NCBI GenBank assembly: GCA_003254885.1
Contig: QANT01002292.1
Span: 1-64,000 of the forward strand
Direction of reading: 5' to 3'
From: Purshia tridentata
Taxonomy: Eukaryota > Streptophyta > Magnoliopsida > Rosales > Rosaceae
DNA: 64,000 nt
In this document: positions 34,715 to 45,776 of the stretch, in pieces
Position numbering within the stretch: position 1 is the first letter of the stretch
How the letters are laid out: each line of letters opens with the position of its first letter
The notes under the pieces: generated by a model
Told to the model about the DNA's origin: nothing
Database searches by the model: none
Seen by the model: only the letters and a program-made list of their open reading frames with translations
Translations under genes and position numbers: made by a program

Positions 34715-37346
34715 ATGGACGTCGTGCGTGTCATCTGCTATTATAATGGGAACTGGACAATAGTCGAGGAGACCGGGGAGCTAGTGGCATATGAAGGCGG
34801 GGACGAGAAAGGATTACGACTACCCAAACACACGACCCTGCATGAGCTTCAGTATTTGGCCAGCCAACTGCTTAGGGTTGATAGACTCCCACACAATACA
34901 CATGAGGTACTCGGCCAAAGGATCAATACGTGGGACCGTCAAATTCATCAAGATTAGAGATGTTATTGATTTGGATTTCTTCTTGAACCAAGACAGTCAG
35001 ACCATGGTACCACTGTATGTAGAAGCACATGCCAAGCCAGTCATGGACTCCACACATATGCCAACGTCACTACCTGCCCTTCGGAGTAGCCACTGTAGCA
35101 ATGATATGCACGAGTCAGGAACATTGAAGGTTTCCAATACATGTGCCCCGTCCTCTAAGGATGGGTTGCCAGGGATTGTTCCATGTGTACATTCTCCCCC
35201 ACTTCCACCAGCCACTGTGCGATTCACTGAGTGCATGGACGATGAAAGTCGACTTGGCCCCCCATCTGTAGTTCAGTCACGGCCACCATCCCGCCAACAA
35301 GTGGCCAATGAAGAGGCAGCAGCCCCTACCTCTGCAGTTACAGCTCCACATGGCCCATTGGACCTTGGAGGTGTTCCATCTCATTCGTCGCCTGCCGGGG
35401 AATGGCCCGATCCGGTTGTGATCGATGCACAACCTACACGTCCTATACAAAAAAGACGGAAGGCAGATTCATCGCCATCTTTTTTCCAACCGAGCCAAAT
35501 ATTGCCTGCAACCGAATGCATAGTTGATTGTGCTGCTATTACAGGTTCCAATGGCACGGTTACCTGTTCAGCTGAAGTGGGAGGTGATGGTTTTTTCCAC
35601 AACAAGAGCCAACTGCGGCGTCATCTTGGATTGCAAGCAATTATAGACAATCGGGAATATCGAGTGGTAAGGTCTACCAAAACTATTTTTACCCAATGCC
35701 GTATTCACCAAGGCTGCCCGTACTGGATTCGTGCTACAAGGAATACGCCTTTGGGCATTTGGAAGATTACAAAAGTTGTAGACAAACACACGTGTGGACT
35801 AAAGCTCGGGAGGAAAGAACATCGACAGGCTACTCCTACTATTATTGGTGAGTTTATTAATCATAAGTATGTTGGTGTGGGCTGCTCATATAGACCCCAG
35901 GAAATACAAGCGGACATGCACAAGAAGCATGGTGTGAATGTCTGTTACGAAACATATTGGCGAGCCCGAGAGGCGGCTCTCGAGATGATTCAAGGTTCTC
36001 TAGAGGCATCCTATGGTTTATTGCCTGCATATTGTTATGAATTGCAGCAAAAAAATCCTGGCACAAAGACTCACATACTCACTGATGAAGACCACAATTT
36101 CCTATACTTCTTTATGGCCTTGGGAGCTTCCGTTAAAGGTTTTGTTGAACACATGAGACCAACCTTGTTCATTGATGCCACTTTCCTTAAGTGCAAATAC
36201 CGCAGAACCTTGCTAATTGCTGCAGCTTTAGATGGCAACAACCATATATTTCCGATTGCATTTGGCATATGTGATAGTGAGAACGATGCGTCGTGGGAGT
36301 GGTTCTTTGGTAAACTTCGTCATGCTATCGGGAATGTGCCAAATTTGGTGGTGGTGTTCGACAGGCACGATAGCATACGGAAAGCATGTTACAAAGCTTT
36401 CCTTGAGGCTGCGTACACAAACTGCATTGTGCACCTAAAGGCAAACATAAAGAGGAAGTTCAGCCTGGCAAGTGATGATCCTAATTTGAATCTCTTCATT
36501 TCGGCTGCCAACAAATACAGGCAGAAGTCTTGTTTGCGTTTGGTACGCCTAATGAGTGAGCCCGTGAGGAAATGGATCACTGGTGAGGAATTGGGCTACG
36601 CCGTTTGGGCCCGATCATACTGCAAGTTCAATAGGTGGGACAGCATGTCAACCAATATTGCCGAGTCCCCTAATGCAAAGCTGAAAGATGCCCGTGAGCT
36701 TCCAGTGACTGCCCTGGTTGAGTATATAAGGCACACACTACAACTTTGGTTCTTTACCCATTCGTCCAAAGCAACCTCATCATCCATGTACTTGACACCA
36801 GGCAGAGGGGAAAGTACACTTCACCGGTGGATGGAAGAAAGCATGCGGTTAACTGTTCATCCTATAAATAGAACAGATTTCAACGTTGTCGAACCCTCCA
36901 AGTCGTCATCCGTGTGTGTGAATCTTGAGTGCCGAACTTGCTCTTGTAGGGAATTTGACTTGGAAGGACTCCCTTGCAAGCATGCCTTGGCTGCGGCAAG
37001 GCACTGTGAGTAGAGCCTGTATGAATTATGCTCTCGATACTACACCAACGAAACATGGCACGCTGCCTATGCAATGTCCATTAATCCTGTTGGTCAGGAA
37101 GACACGTGGAATGTTCCGGACAATGTGAATAGTCGGGTAGTTTTGCCCCCAATTATGAGACATGAAAGTGGTCGCCCCTGCAAGCAACAGACCCTCTCTG
37201 GAGGCGAAACCAAAAAAAGGAATAAATGCTCAAGGTGTGGGGAGGAAGGTCACAACCGGGCTACATGCAAGAAGCCCATCCTGTTGTCCCACCGGCCTGG
37301 CGCTTGCACACCCTTGGACTCGAATGTGTTTCGTGGACTTCACTGA
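34715..37346 (+). pseudogene. mudrA: MULE transposase, MuDR/KAONASHI type, nearly intact
   Basis: The natural start is probably ATG 34715 (MDVVRVICYYNGNWTIVEET), a PB1-like N-terminus. One frame change near 34905 joins it to the 740-codon frame open from 34791 to 37013. In that frame: MuDR DNA-binding domain at about 265-345 (GFFHNKSQLRRHL, Cys303/309, His333/Cys335) and MULE DDE core with Asp462 (FIDATF), Asp524 (VFDRHDS) and Glu625 (NIAESPN). A SWIM finger follows (Cys717, Cys719, Cys729, His731). TAG at 37011-37013 interrupts the same frame, which then runs on to 37346 through LYELCSRYYTNETWHAAYA and a CSRCGEEGHNRATC zinc knuckle. The enzyme would bind MULE ends and cut. All catalytic residues remain and only two lesions are seen. 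Confidence 0.93.
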
Positions 37347-38313
37347 ACACCCTCCTTGTACCGCCCTTCAAAGGCCTGTATGTGGTCTGTTAACTCCCTA
37401 GCATACGTATACTCAGCCAACATGTCGTGCTCATTTACTGTGTTGGCATCCATATTGTGCCCGCCCTTTTTACCTTGAACAATCCATTACAATCTGTGGT
37501 ATTAAATTGTGTGGGGACTTTGTCCATATCTACACAATAACTCACATTCCCTGGCTAACATTGTCATTAATTATTTGTCCGATCTGCATAATTTGCGCTG
37601 CATAATGTTTACTCATGTCTATGATGTTGGCTTGCTATTTGACCATCTGTCCACCGTATAATTGTTTACATAATTAAATATACGCATTACTGTGAAGAAC
37701 TGCAGGTGTGGATAGACGTTGGACATACGGGTGACATGGCGTGGCCACTTTGTATACATCGTTGGTCATCTCTGGATTCATGGAGTGGACAAACAGCTGC
37801 CATTGCATCGCCAAACATGTACAAGTAAGTTTGTAACAGAGGCATTCCCAATCTCCAGTCCATGTTGACAATACATAGACACGCGAAAAAGTTGGTACAA
37901 CAGATTGGCCGGGCTTTGTCTACCAGCTGTCCGGGACTGCCAACTTCTAAATTTACGGTCAACCGCACTTGGGAACATTTCATTACATCCCAGTCACATT
38001 TGCAAGTGTCATGCCATGTTGACCCGTACAGTTTGTGGCCTGGATTGTGGATATGTATGTACAAGCAATCTATGTACATGTACAAGTGTATGCATGGGTT
38101 ACCATAGCAGTCTTTTTCAATTTGAATGGTGTTTGCGGCACAGGATGCAACTTTGTAAGTGTCTTGCGGTAAAATAACACGTGATCACAAATGCTTTCAC
38201 ACAGTTACGTCTGTGATTTCAATGAAATTCGAAGTTATTTACTAATTTTCCTCTTACCCGTTCTCACGATTGCTTTTGCCGTAACTCAGCTGTTACGGCC
38301 ATTAACTGCATAT
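37347..38313. other. 3' flank of mudrA, unassigned
   Basis: No gene supported. Short TGTCC units occur near 37515, 37578 and 37650. The last nine bases, ACTGCATAT, are the probable left target duplication of the next MITE. Confidence 0.45.
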
Positions 38314-40722
38314 GGAAATTCTGACAAATAGACCAAATTAAATTCAAATTAACTGTTGTTTAGACCATCGAAACATTTGTTTGATTTTTTTCGCTCTTTC
38401 GCACAAAATAGGATAAAAATACCCCCACTCCATTATAAGGCCTGTACAAATGGTGTGCAAGCAATGGACAAATGTTGGACACGTTCACTCGTGTTGCAGG
38501 ATAGGCCATGGATAGGGATGGTGGACACAGTACCTTGTGCTGCAGGACTACTGGTCGTGGTTTGTCCACAATCTGTCCACTGTTTGAACACCATTTATAA
38601 AGGCCTTGGAATGGGGTGGCGGTATTTTTGTGTTATTTTGTGCCAAAGACCAAAAAGAGTCAAACAAATGTTTCGATAGTCTAAACAAGTCATTTTAAAA
38701 TTAATTTTGTCTATTTGTGGGACTGACTTTGTCACGCCCCGACCCTCGGGCACGTGACTAAACTGCTGAAAACTGACAACTGTTTCCTATGGGCCCTTTT
38801 TCTGAAACTGTGAGCCATGAATATAAAATACTTTATGAAAGCACAACTGAAATTTTACAAAACAATTCACATAAAACCAAGTGTAAAACCTTTTACACGA
38901 AAATAAAACTGTAAAATAAGTTTTCTGAAACTGCTGCTGGTCCCACTGCCTCGTCTTCTCTCCACTGCCTCCTCAGCTTGATCATCTGCAAAACCAAATC
39001 CTGCACCCAACCACAGGTGCACCAGGTTTACACACAAACCCGGTAAGCTCACTAGAGCTCGTATGAGTGAAATCTAACTGAAAACCTCAATATATATAAT
39101 CAGTAAAATAATCAATTCACAATCCATCTTAATGCCTCAAGCACAGTCAAACCACAATCACAAATCATGAACCTTAACCTGATCACCAAATCCTCTAAAC
39201 CGATCAAATCCACTGTAATCCTTAATCCCTCAAAGATCCTCAATTTAACCTCTAACTGAACGATCACCTCGAACAATCCACCAGATCCTGACTTAGAATC
39301 CCACTAGATTCTCCAATAGTCTTAGAATCCTCGATATCTATCCCGAACCAACTTAAACCTCAAATAATATCCACTGAATGCTCCAAACTCCCTTAATCCT
39401 TTAACCTCAAATCACCTTTGAATCCTCGGAATTTCCAATCCTAATTCCGTACCCACTTACTAGCAAACAGCAAACAGCAAACAAGCAAAGCAATCAAACA
39501 AGTAACTGAACTGGAAAATGAGTTGAACTTAGGTTCACTCACAGTGACCACGCAAAAAGACTGAACTGCCCTTCGCGTCCTTCGTGGCTCCTTTGCACGG
39601 ATTCCAAAATCCGGCAGCACAATGGCATCGGAAATACAAATTCCCGTGCCGTGTACCTGCTAAGACCAGACAACCAAAGAAACAAACAACAGTGTTCACA
39701 ACCAAGCCAACAATTACAAAAACGGGCGGGAACCACCACGCACGGTGGCTGCCCGACCCTCGGAAAACACACGGAAGGTTCAAGAAACTCACCCAATTTC
39801 ACCGGTGGTCCTACTAGGCTCTGGGGAGGCTGGACGGCACGAGAGTACACCAAACACGACCATCACGCACGGCAAAGCCGTGGTGGCCGTGGCTGCCTAA
39901 CCTGGGTAAAACACAACCACCTTTTAAAGCTCAAACCAAGGGCACAGACTTCAAGAGGACGTCGAGGGGATCGAAAACCATACCTCACTCGACGGAAAAG
40001 GTGGCCGGAAACGTCTGAATTTCGCTGGAGAAGCCGCGACCTTCACTGCTTCGATTCGCCGTCTACAGGGCTCCGATGAACGATCGGAGGACACCACCGT
40101 GACGGGCTCGACGAGAGGAAGAATTCAGGGCGGTCGGCGAGCCTCGAGGTCGCTGGGATCGCCGCGATCACCGTCGCGACTCCACTGTGCGCGAATTGGA
40201 TTTTCCGTTCCGGGCTGTTTCGGGAGGAGGCGCCACCACGGGAAGGAAGAGGGGAGGGAGGCGGGCACGGTGGACCAAAGCTCGAGTCCAGCCGCCGCCG
40301 GACGCGCCCCCACGCGCCGGTGACAGTGGCGGTTGGGAGAAAACTCGCGAGAGGGAGGGAGACAGCGGGAGAGAGGAGAGAGGAGAGAGAAAGTGAGGAT
40401 TTTCTGGGGTTTTGGGCTTTTAAAAACAACTTTTTCAAAATTACCAATTTGTCCCTCTCTTCACACGTCCGTAACTTTCAAACCGTAGCTCTGTTTAACG
40501 CGTGCTACGTGTCTACGAACTCGTGAGAACAAGACCTTTCTAACGGACCCAAGGTCAACGCGAAAAGTCCTCCGGAACGAAAAGTCAACTTTTTGCCCAA
40601 CTTTAAAAGTCAAACTTAAAATTCGAAAAACCTCCAAAACGTTTTACTTTTCGAATGAAAACCCAAAAACCTTTAAAAAGCTTTTCAAAACCACTCTGGA
40701 AGGTGCGGGGTGTTACAGACTT
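38314..40722. mobile_element. Mutator-type foldback MITE split by a solo LTR
   Basis: Arms begin GGAAATTCTGACAAATAGACC and end, inverted, at TTTTGTCTATTTGTGGGACTG. They share GACCATCGAAACA/TGTTTCGATAGTC and the AAGGCCT(G/T) foldback module. Probable 9-bp duplications are ACTGCATAT (38305-38313) and ACAGTATAT (40723-40731), a 7 of 9 match. The LTR at 38730-40717 inserted five bases from its right end. Without the LTR the MITE is about 420 bp. Confidence 0.75.
38730..40717 (-). mobile_element. Solo LTR of the long-LTR family, short form, TSD GACTT
   Basis: On the plus strand it reads TGTCACGCCCCGACC...GGTGCGGGGTGTTACA, the reverse complement of its relatives. Perfect 5-bp duplications GACTT flank it (38725-38729 and 40718-40722). 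It is younger than the MITE it sits in. GC-rich open frames on both strands around 39.5-40.4 kb are part of the LTR, not genes. Confidence 0.92.
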
Positions 40723-40741
40723 ACAGTATATGATAGAACTT

Positions 40742-41265
40742 GGGAAATTTCCACAACTATACCAAATTAATTTAAAAATAACTTTTTTAGACTATCCAAA
40801 CACTTTTGGACTTTTTTAACTCTTTAGCACAAAATGAGACAAAAATACATTTACAACATTACAAGGCCTATACAAATGGTGTACAGGCAGTGGACAAATG
40901 GTGGACACGTAAACTCGTGTTGTAGGACTATACTGTCACAGATTTGTCCACAGCCTGTCCACTGTTTGTACACCATGTGTACTTGAAAAAGCTGGGTCTA
41001 TTTGTACTGCCTGTTTATAAGGCCTGTACAAATGGTGTACAGGCAGTAGATAAATGGTGGACACGTTAACTTGTGTTACAAGACTATACTATCCTTGGTT
41101 TGTCTATAACATATTCACTGTTTGTATATCATTTGTACCAGGCCTTGTAAGGAGTGAGGGTATTTTTGTCCCATTTTGAGTCAAAGAGTTAAAAAAGTCC
41201 AAAATTTTTTGGATAGTCTAAAAAGTCATTTTTAAATTAATTTGGTCTATTTGTTGGAATTTCTC
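40742..41265. mobile_element. Mutator-type foldback MITE, 524 bp, 9-bp TSD
   Basis: GGGAAATTTCC at the left and GGAATTTCTC at the right head long inverted arms. Both arms carry CCAAATTAATTTAAAAAT, CTTTTTTAGACTATCCAAA and TTTAACTCTTT. The flanks ATAGAACTT (40733-40741) and ATGGAACTT (41266-41274) agree at 8 of 9 positions, the duplication length of Mutator elements. Inside are two TGTACA/TGGACA foldback modules. Its ends resemble 24572, so it may be mobilised by the local mudrA family. Confidence 0.87.
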
Positions 41266-41457
41266 ATGGAACTTTCATGTTCGCTAATTGAGAGTTTGGT
41301 CCCATTATGCTCTGTACGCACTAACTTCTGCACCAGTCAGGTTAGACAAAATGGTGGATGGCCTAAATATCTCCGTTATCTGTTTGTCTAACGAGCTTAT
41401 AGTTCTCTTAACCCTCTCCAGTCAACTTGTGTTTACTAACCATCCCCCTTGGAGAGC

Positions 41458-42261
41458 ATGGCTGACTCCCCTTACCCATCTCCTCCCCAATCCCCCTTGA
41501 GCTGTCAACCCCGCTCCAGCTCGTAATCCCCATCTGGCAACTTGCTTCCATTGTGGGATGCACAATCTCATTCCCACCGAGGCAGCCCTCCGTCAGCTGG
41601 TTCATCCAACTATGTGTTCATCACGGATGAAAGCTCGGATGACGACGGTGCACCAGGTCGGGGTGATCGCGTGAATGATGAGGTCGCATGGTACCAGGAG
41701 AAGGCCACATGGTGGAGTGGTCGGGCGGTTACGCTGGAACGTGAGCTCGAGGAAATTCGCGCCACAATAGATGCAGTCACAACGGGGACACAACGTCGCG
41801 ATGTGGATCGCAACAAGGTGTTCATGCAGTATTTTGATCTGGGACGGCTACTGCACGATGCTAGAAAGCGGTAGCAGAAGTACAAAGAGGTCGCTGTTTC
41901 AGACTTCCAGCAATCGTCGTGGTGCAAGGCCATGCTGGATGGCGAGTTTTAGCGTGGGTTCACACTCTTCAGGTCAGCAAGGACGGACCCAATGCATGTA
42001 CTGTATTTTTTCTGTCGACGTTTGAAAATTTAAAGCCTCTTAGCAGCATGATTATTTGTAAATTAACCCCAGTTCACTTCAGGTGTGAAATAATGCAGCA
42101 ATGTTCCTTATCATCGCATGTGGGATGTTTCTCGTTTGTGTCCATGCAGGGATTATGTGAAGAGTGTGCAGCCCGAGGCCACGCAATTGTGGGATGCTAT
42201 AACTTCGTCCACTTCCCAAAGAATGGTGCTAAGGGATCGTGGGCATCCGGCGGGAATGTGA
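41458..42261 (+). pseudogene. MULE-associated small gene A, unknown function (paralogue of 45285)
   Basis: Starts MADSPYPSPPQSP, then Ser-rich VFITDESSDDDGAP, the block VAWYQEKATWWSGRAVTLER and a Glu-rich coiled-coil-like stretch. A probable intron (41973-42149) has GT/AG borders: TTCAG/GTCAGC and ATGCAG/GGATTA. Across it the reading passes from LFR to DYVKSVQPEATQLWDAI, ending at TGA 42259. The paralogue at 45285 has the matching order without an intron. In-frame stops lie at 41872 (TAG), 41950 (TAG) and one near 41527 (TAA), each consistent with C-to-T change of a Gln codon. I do not recognise the family. Location between mudrA and ULP genes suggests an accessory element gene. Confidence 0.55.
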
Positions 42262-43096
42262 TCACCAGGTTTATGGGCAATGATGTCGTGCTTCTGTGCC
42301 CACACACCCTATATGATACCTTTTGTGACCGTCTTGCAAGTGAATGTTGTATATTGTGGGTGTCTTTGTGTTATTTTGTCAGATGTAGGTAAGCCTGGTC
42401 TGGCTACTCGATAAAGGGATATGGTTGGAAGTTTTTGTAGTTTAATATTATGCCAACTGTACGGGCACCTCATAGGGCCTTAATGAACGGTATTGGTTGA
42501 ATGGTTTTATTTGTCAGAAGTATGGGATATTTGGGGTTGTTATTAACAAGTAGACATTTTGGGTTTGAACAAGCACAACGCATGCATGCCATATAACATG
42601 TCAGTAATCGGATGTTCCTGTGATGCCAAATTGTTGTGCTTATTACGAACACCGTAAAACAAATGAATGAAAGTTATTTTGGCCAACTAATGGACAATTA
42701 CCAGCCACGCTATGGACACAGCTTCACCAAGCTGGCTCAACATGTGTGGATTTTCTCAAGTGTGGCCTTTTTTTGGGAGACTGGGTATGTGTGTTGATGA
42801 TAACAATCATTGGTTTATACTGTTGGTTTCCATGCATTAGGTTGACCAATAGTTATTTCCGTAGACAAACAGTAGACCAACAATGAACAAACAATTGACA
42901 ACTCGCTAGTGTGCACATGGGTTGTGTTGACCACCCAATCAAGGTCACAATTTTGACTAGCCACTAAGAAGCCCACTGACCAATAAAGGAATCTCTGCTA
43001 CTTTCCCTATAATCCAATATAGGGTGCTCTCCCTATAAAGCTATGGTCTTGCATCATGCCCATCAACTATATTGTTTACCTTGGTAGTCTAAAAGA
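42262..43096. other. Unassigned spacer
   Basis: No gene supported. A GTAGACAAACAGTAGACC-type array lies at 42860-42905. Confidence 0.45.
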
Positions 43097-43504
43097 ATGG
43101 AGTCCTCCTCCTCAGCCACTGCCGATTCACCACCCAGCAACCCTTGTAAGTGTCGTCCCAGCGACCCAACTGCCCCACTATGTGACTACTGCTTAAGGCA
43201 GGAGGTGTATGGACAGGATTGGACATTGTGTACATACGATGACGATATCCTCTCCCCGTTATGCAACTTCTACATGAGTCTGCCACTCCCGGTGTTGGCG
43301 AATCACCCAAACATGCGCCACTAGTGGATAAACCACATCCAGTCATCGAAGAAGCCCAAACAACCTATGTCGTGCTGTTGCAAGCCTCCAAATGAACTTC
43401 CTTGTGACGAATGCGAGTTGGGGCAGCAGTTGGATGATTGGGAGGAAGAGCGTGCAGAGGAGGATGATTTTCCGTCTCCTTATAAGTCTAACTGGTCCAA
43501 CTAA
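43097..43504 (+). pseudogene. Cys-rich small ORF with two CxC-xn-CxxC clusters
   Basis: A 136-codon frame in one phase, broken only by TAG at 43322-43324. It begins MESSSSATADSPPSNP. The first cluster is CKCRPSDPTAPLCDYC and the second, after the stop, is CCCKPPNELPCDEC, each a plausible zinc-binding knot. An acidic tail (WEEERAEEDDFPS) follows. The repeated Cys spacing on both sides of the stop argues that the whole frame was once one protein. No family is recognised; the place between the two small paralogues suggests a third accessory gene of the same MULE complex. Confidence 0.5.
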
Positions 43505-43637
43505 AGAAGGCTCACCATGCATGGCTGAGCCCTGTTGTTGTTGTTGTTGTTGATCTATGAATGGGTGCATCTCATAGTTCGGGGTTGTTGACCGTAGGGT
43601 AGTGTGATCTATGTATTCAAGTATGTAGTCATAGTGN

Positions 43638-43735
43638 CTTCCTAACGGACCCAAAGTCAAAGCTAAAATCTTACTAGAATCGAAAGTCAACATTGGGCCC
43701 TGTAATAGTGTACTTAAAAGGTACGGGTCGTTACA
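43638..43735 (-). mobile_element. Terminal fragment of the long-LTR family
   Basis: CTAACGGACCCAAAGTCAA, GAAAGTCAACATTGGGCCC and the end GGTACGGGTCGTTACA match the inverted LTR terminus at 40540-40717. The left side starts exactly after the single N at 43637, so the rest of the LTR may be hidden in an assembly gap. Confidence 0.75.
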
Positions 43736-45284
43736 TAAATTGCATAGGTTTTCATTGCCCACGACCTTGGCTAATTGGGATCTCCATCCCATACCCAAAT
43801 TCTCCAAATCATGTAAACGAATTACTTCAGTTATCGACGTCGTCACGTTCATCCGAGTTATGCAGACAGAGCATGGACAGGCAAAGGCCAGAAGGCAAAC
43901 ACACAAGACTCCAAGCACATGTGCTTCGCATGTCGAAGCTGTCTACCCTCTGTCCGTTGGTTGTCCACTATATGCCACTGGTGTCCATAAATGCATACAA
44001 ATGACATCAATAGCTCAATTTACGGGTAGGGTGTGAAAACGGTGGCCAAGTGTTGTGTGTGTAATGGTGTTTTATGTTTACAGACCTTCTATATACCCAC
44101 ACCCAACGTGTCTAACTTAGTTACAAATAATTTAACAAGTTTTTTTCAAATGTCTAACAAATAGATGTATAGTAAAGGCATATAGAAAATGAAAGATTAA
44201 AAATTTGGTACTACATTGAAATGCAATCATAGTGTGTACAAGTTGTATATGAATACATTGTTTCATTAGTATTGCTCTCCAAAGGCAGAAAGTCTGCTAT
44301 TATCCCTATGTATATATATGATTTTCGGGTGTCGTTACCATCGATCTGTTTGGAATGCCCCCCACCCCATTTCCGAGTGAGTATTCTCAAAACTCACTAG
44401 AACCATCCCCAAACTCATTGTCCCCCAACGTCCAATCTATTTGGTCAGGGTGTTTCCAACAAACCCGAAAAGTATTTACGCATTAACCAGCAACTGGAAA
44501 TTGTCATCACATTGCCACAACAATCCGTATGTCTATAAAGAGGCTGCTCGATTTTAACAATTGCGCTGTAGCGGACAAATGGAAGACAGGGCATGGACAA
44601 TGTGTCGACAAAACCTATGGTAATCAGCGTGATTTTGATTTTGGCTTTTCTACGCGAAGACCACCTAGACCACCTAGACTATAGAAGGTGTACTCCCGTA
44701 CCATCAAAACTTTTTTTATGTACTATTTACCAACTAAAATTATCAATATGTGCCAATATGGCACCTTAGGTCAATTTTTTTTGTTAAATCATCAATTTAT
44801 TTTTTAAACTTTCTAATTTGACTTTAACAACTTTATTTTTTTCCTTGTTATACTTGAGGGCAAACTAGAAATTTGACAAATAAGTTGATGATTTAACAAA
44901 AAATTGACCGGAAGTATCACATTAGCACATGTTGAAAACTTCATGTGGTCTTTAAATAAAAAACCCTTTTATTTTTGTAATTACAATACAGATTTAGTAA
45001 TGTCTTGTCCAGACTGAAGACCATCAAGTACTCCACTTAATTGGGCAATGAGTTCTGTGATGCACGTCCACTCGCTCATTGATAGCAGCCCCACTTAATA
45101 TGAAAGTCAATGTATCCACCTACCTTCTTAACCCAACAGCCTCCACTTAATTGCCCATTGATGGCAGCTCGGTATTAATATGCAACTCAATATGTATTCC
45201 CCTCAAACATCTGAAGTTGCAAGTAGGTGAAACAAATTTCACATCCACCAAGCCAAACATCATTGAGCTCCCAATCCTATGACC
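43736..45284. other. Unassigned spacer with one MITE
   Basis: No gene supported. It holds short TGGACA units near 43940 and 44575 and the MITE at 44735-44945. Confidence 0.45.
44735..44945. mobile_element. Foldback MITE with ~55-bp inverted arms
   Basis: Left arm 44742-44799 includes ATGTGCCAATATGGCACC and GTTAAATCATCAATTTA. The right arm 44882-44934 is the inverse, with TTGATGATTTAACAAAAAAT and CACATTAGCACATGTTGA. Target duplication not resolved and family unknown. Confidence 0.7.
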
Positions 45285-45776
45285 ATGGCGGATAATCCTG
45301 CAAGGTCAGGCCAGTCGTCGAGTTCCAATCACGTGTACCTGTCAGACTCGGATGTTGAACAACCACCTGCAGACGGCAACCGAGAGCCCCTAGAATGGTA
45401 TCGCGAGAGGACCACGTATTGGAGCACGCAAGTGGGACACCTAAAGCTTGACCTGTGAGAGGCAAAGGCCGAAAGGATGCGTGTCGAGATGGATGAAAAT
45501 GTCAAGGAGGGCAAGCACGAGATACGAATTGAAAAAATACAATCGCAGAAGCAGAAGATTCGCGCTGCTGAGGCAAAGATAGCAGCCGATACCTCCGAGG
45601 CTGTAAACATGTTCATGCATTCAACGGAATTCGAGGCCATCAAACACACACACTTTTAGAAAGGATTTGAGCTCTTCAGAGAATACATGGAGGTGTCTGT
45701 ACCACAGGGTCAGTGGCAGCACATTACCCCCCACATGGCAAGTTCAAAGTTGGGCAGCAACAATGGGCATCCATGA
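45285..45776 (+). pseudogene. MULE-associated small gene B, unknown function (paralogue of 41458)
   Basis: A single 163-codon frame from ATG 45285: MADNPARSGQSSSS, VYLSDSDVEQPPAD, WYRERTTYWSTQVGHLKLDL, a strongly helical Lys/Glu-rich coiled coil and KGFELFREYMEVSVPQGQW, ending GHP. Order and key blocks match gene A (WYxxxxTxWS, F-stop-(R/K)GFxLFR, GHP). It is interrupted by TGA 45456-45458 and TAG 45657-45659. The latter falls at the same place as TAG 41950 in gene A, before (R/K)GF. Function unknown; the coiled coil suggests self-association or partner binding. Confidence 0.55.

Noticed and set aside
34791-34905. ATG at 34791 as the mudrA start
   Set aside because: The conserved PB1-like N-terminus reads in another frame from ATG 34715; 34791 lies within it.
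37674-38177. Overlapping frames on both strands after mudrA
   Set aside because: No family motif, no codon bias and all are short; chance frames in spacer DNA.
42470-42652. 60-codon minus-strand frame
   Set aside because: No supporting motif or paralogue; treated as chance.
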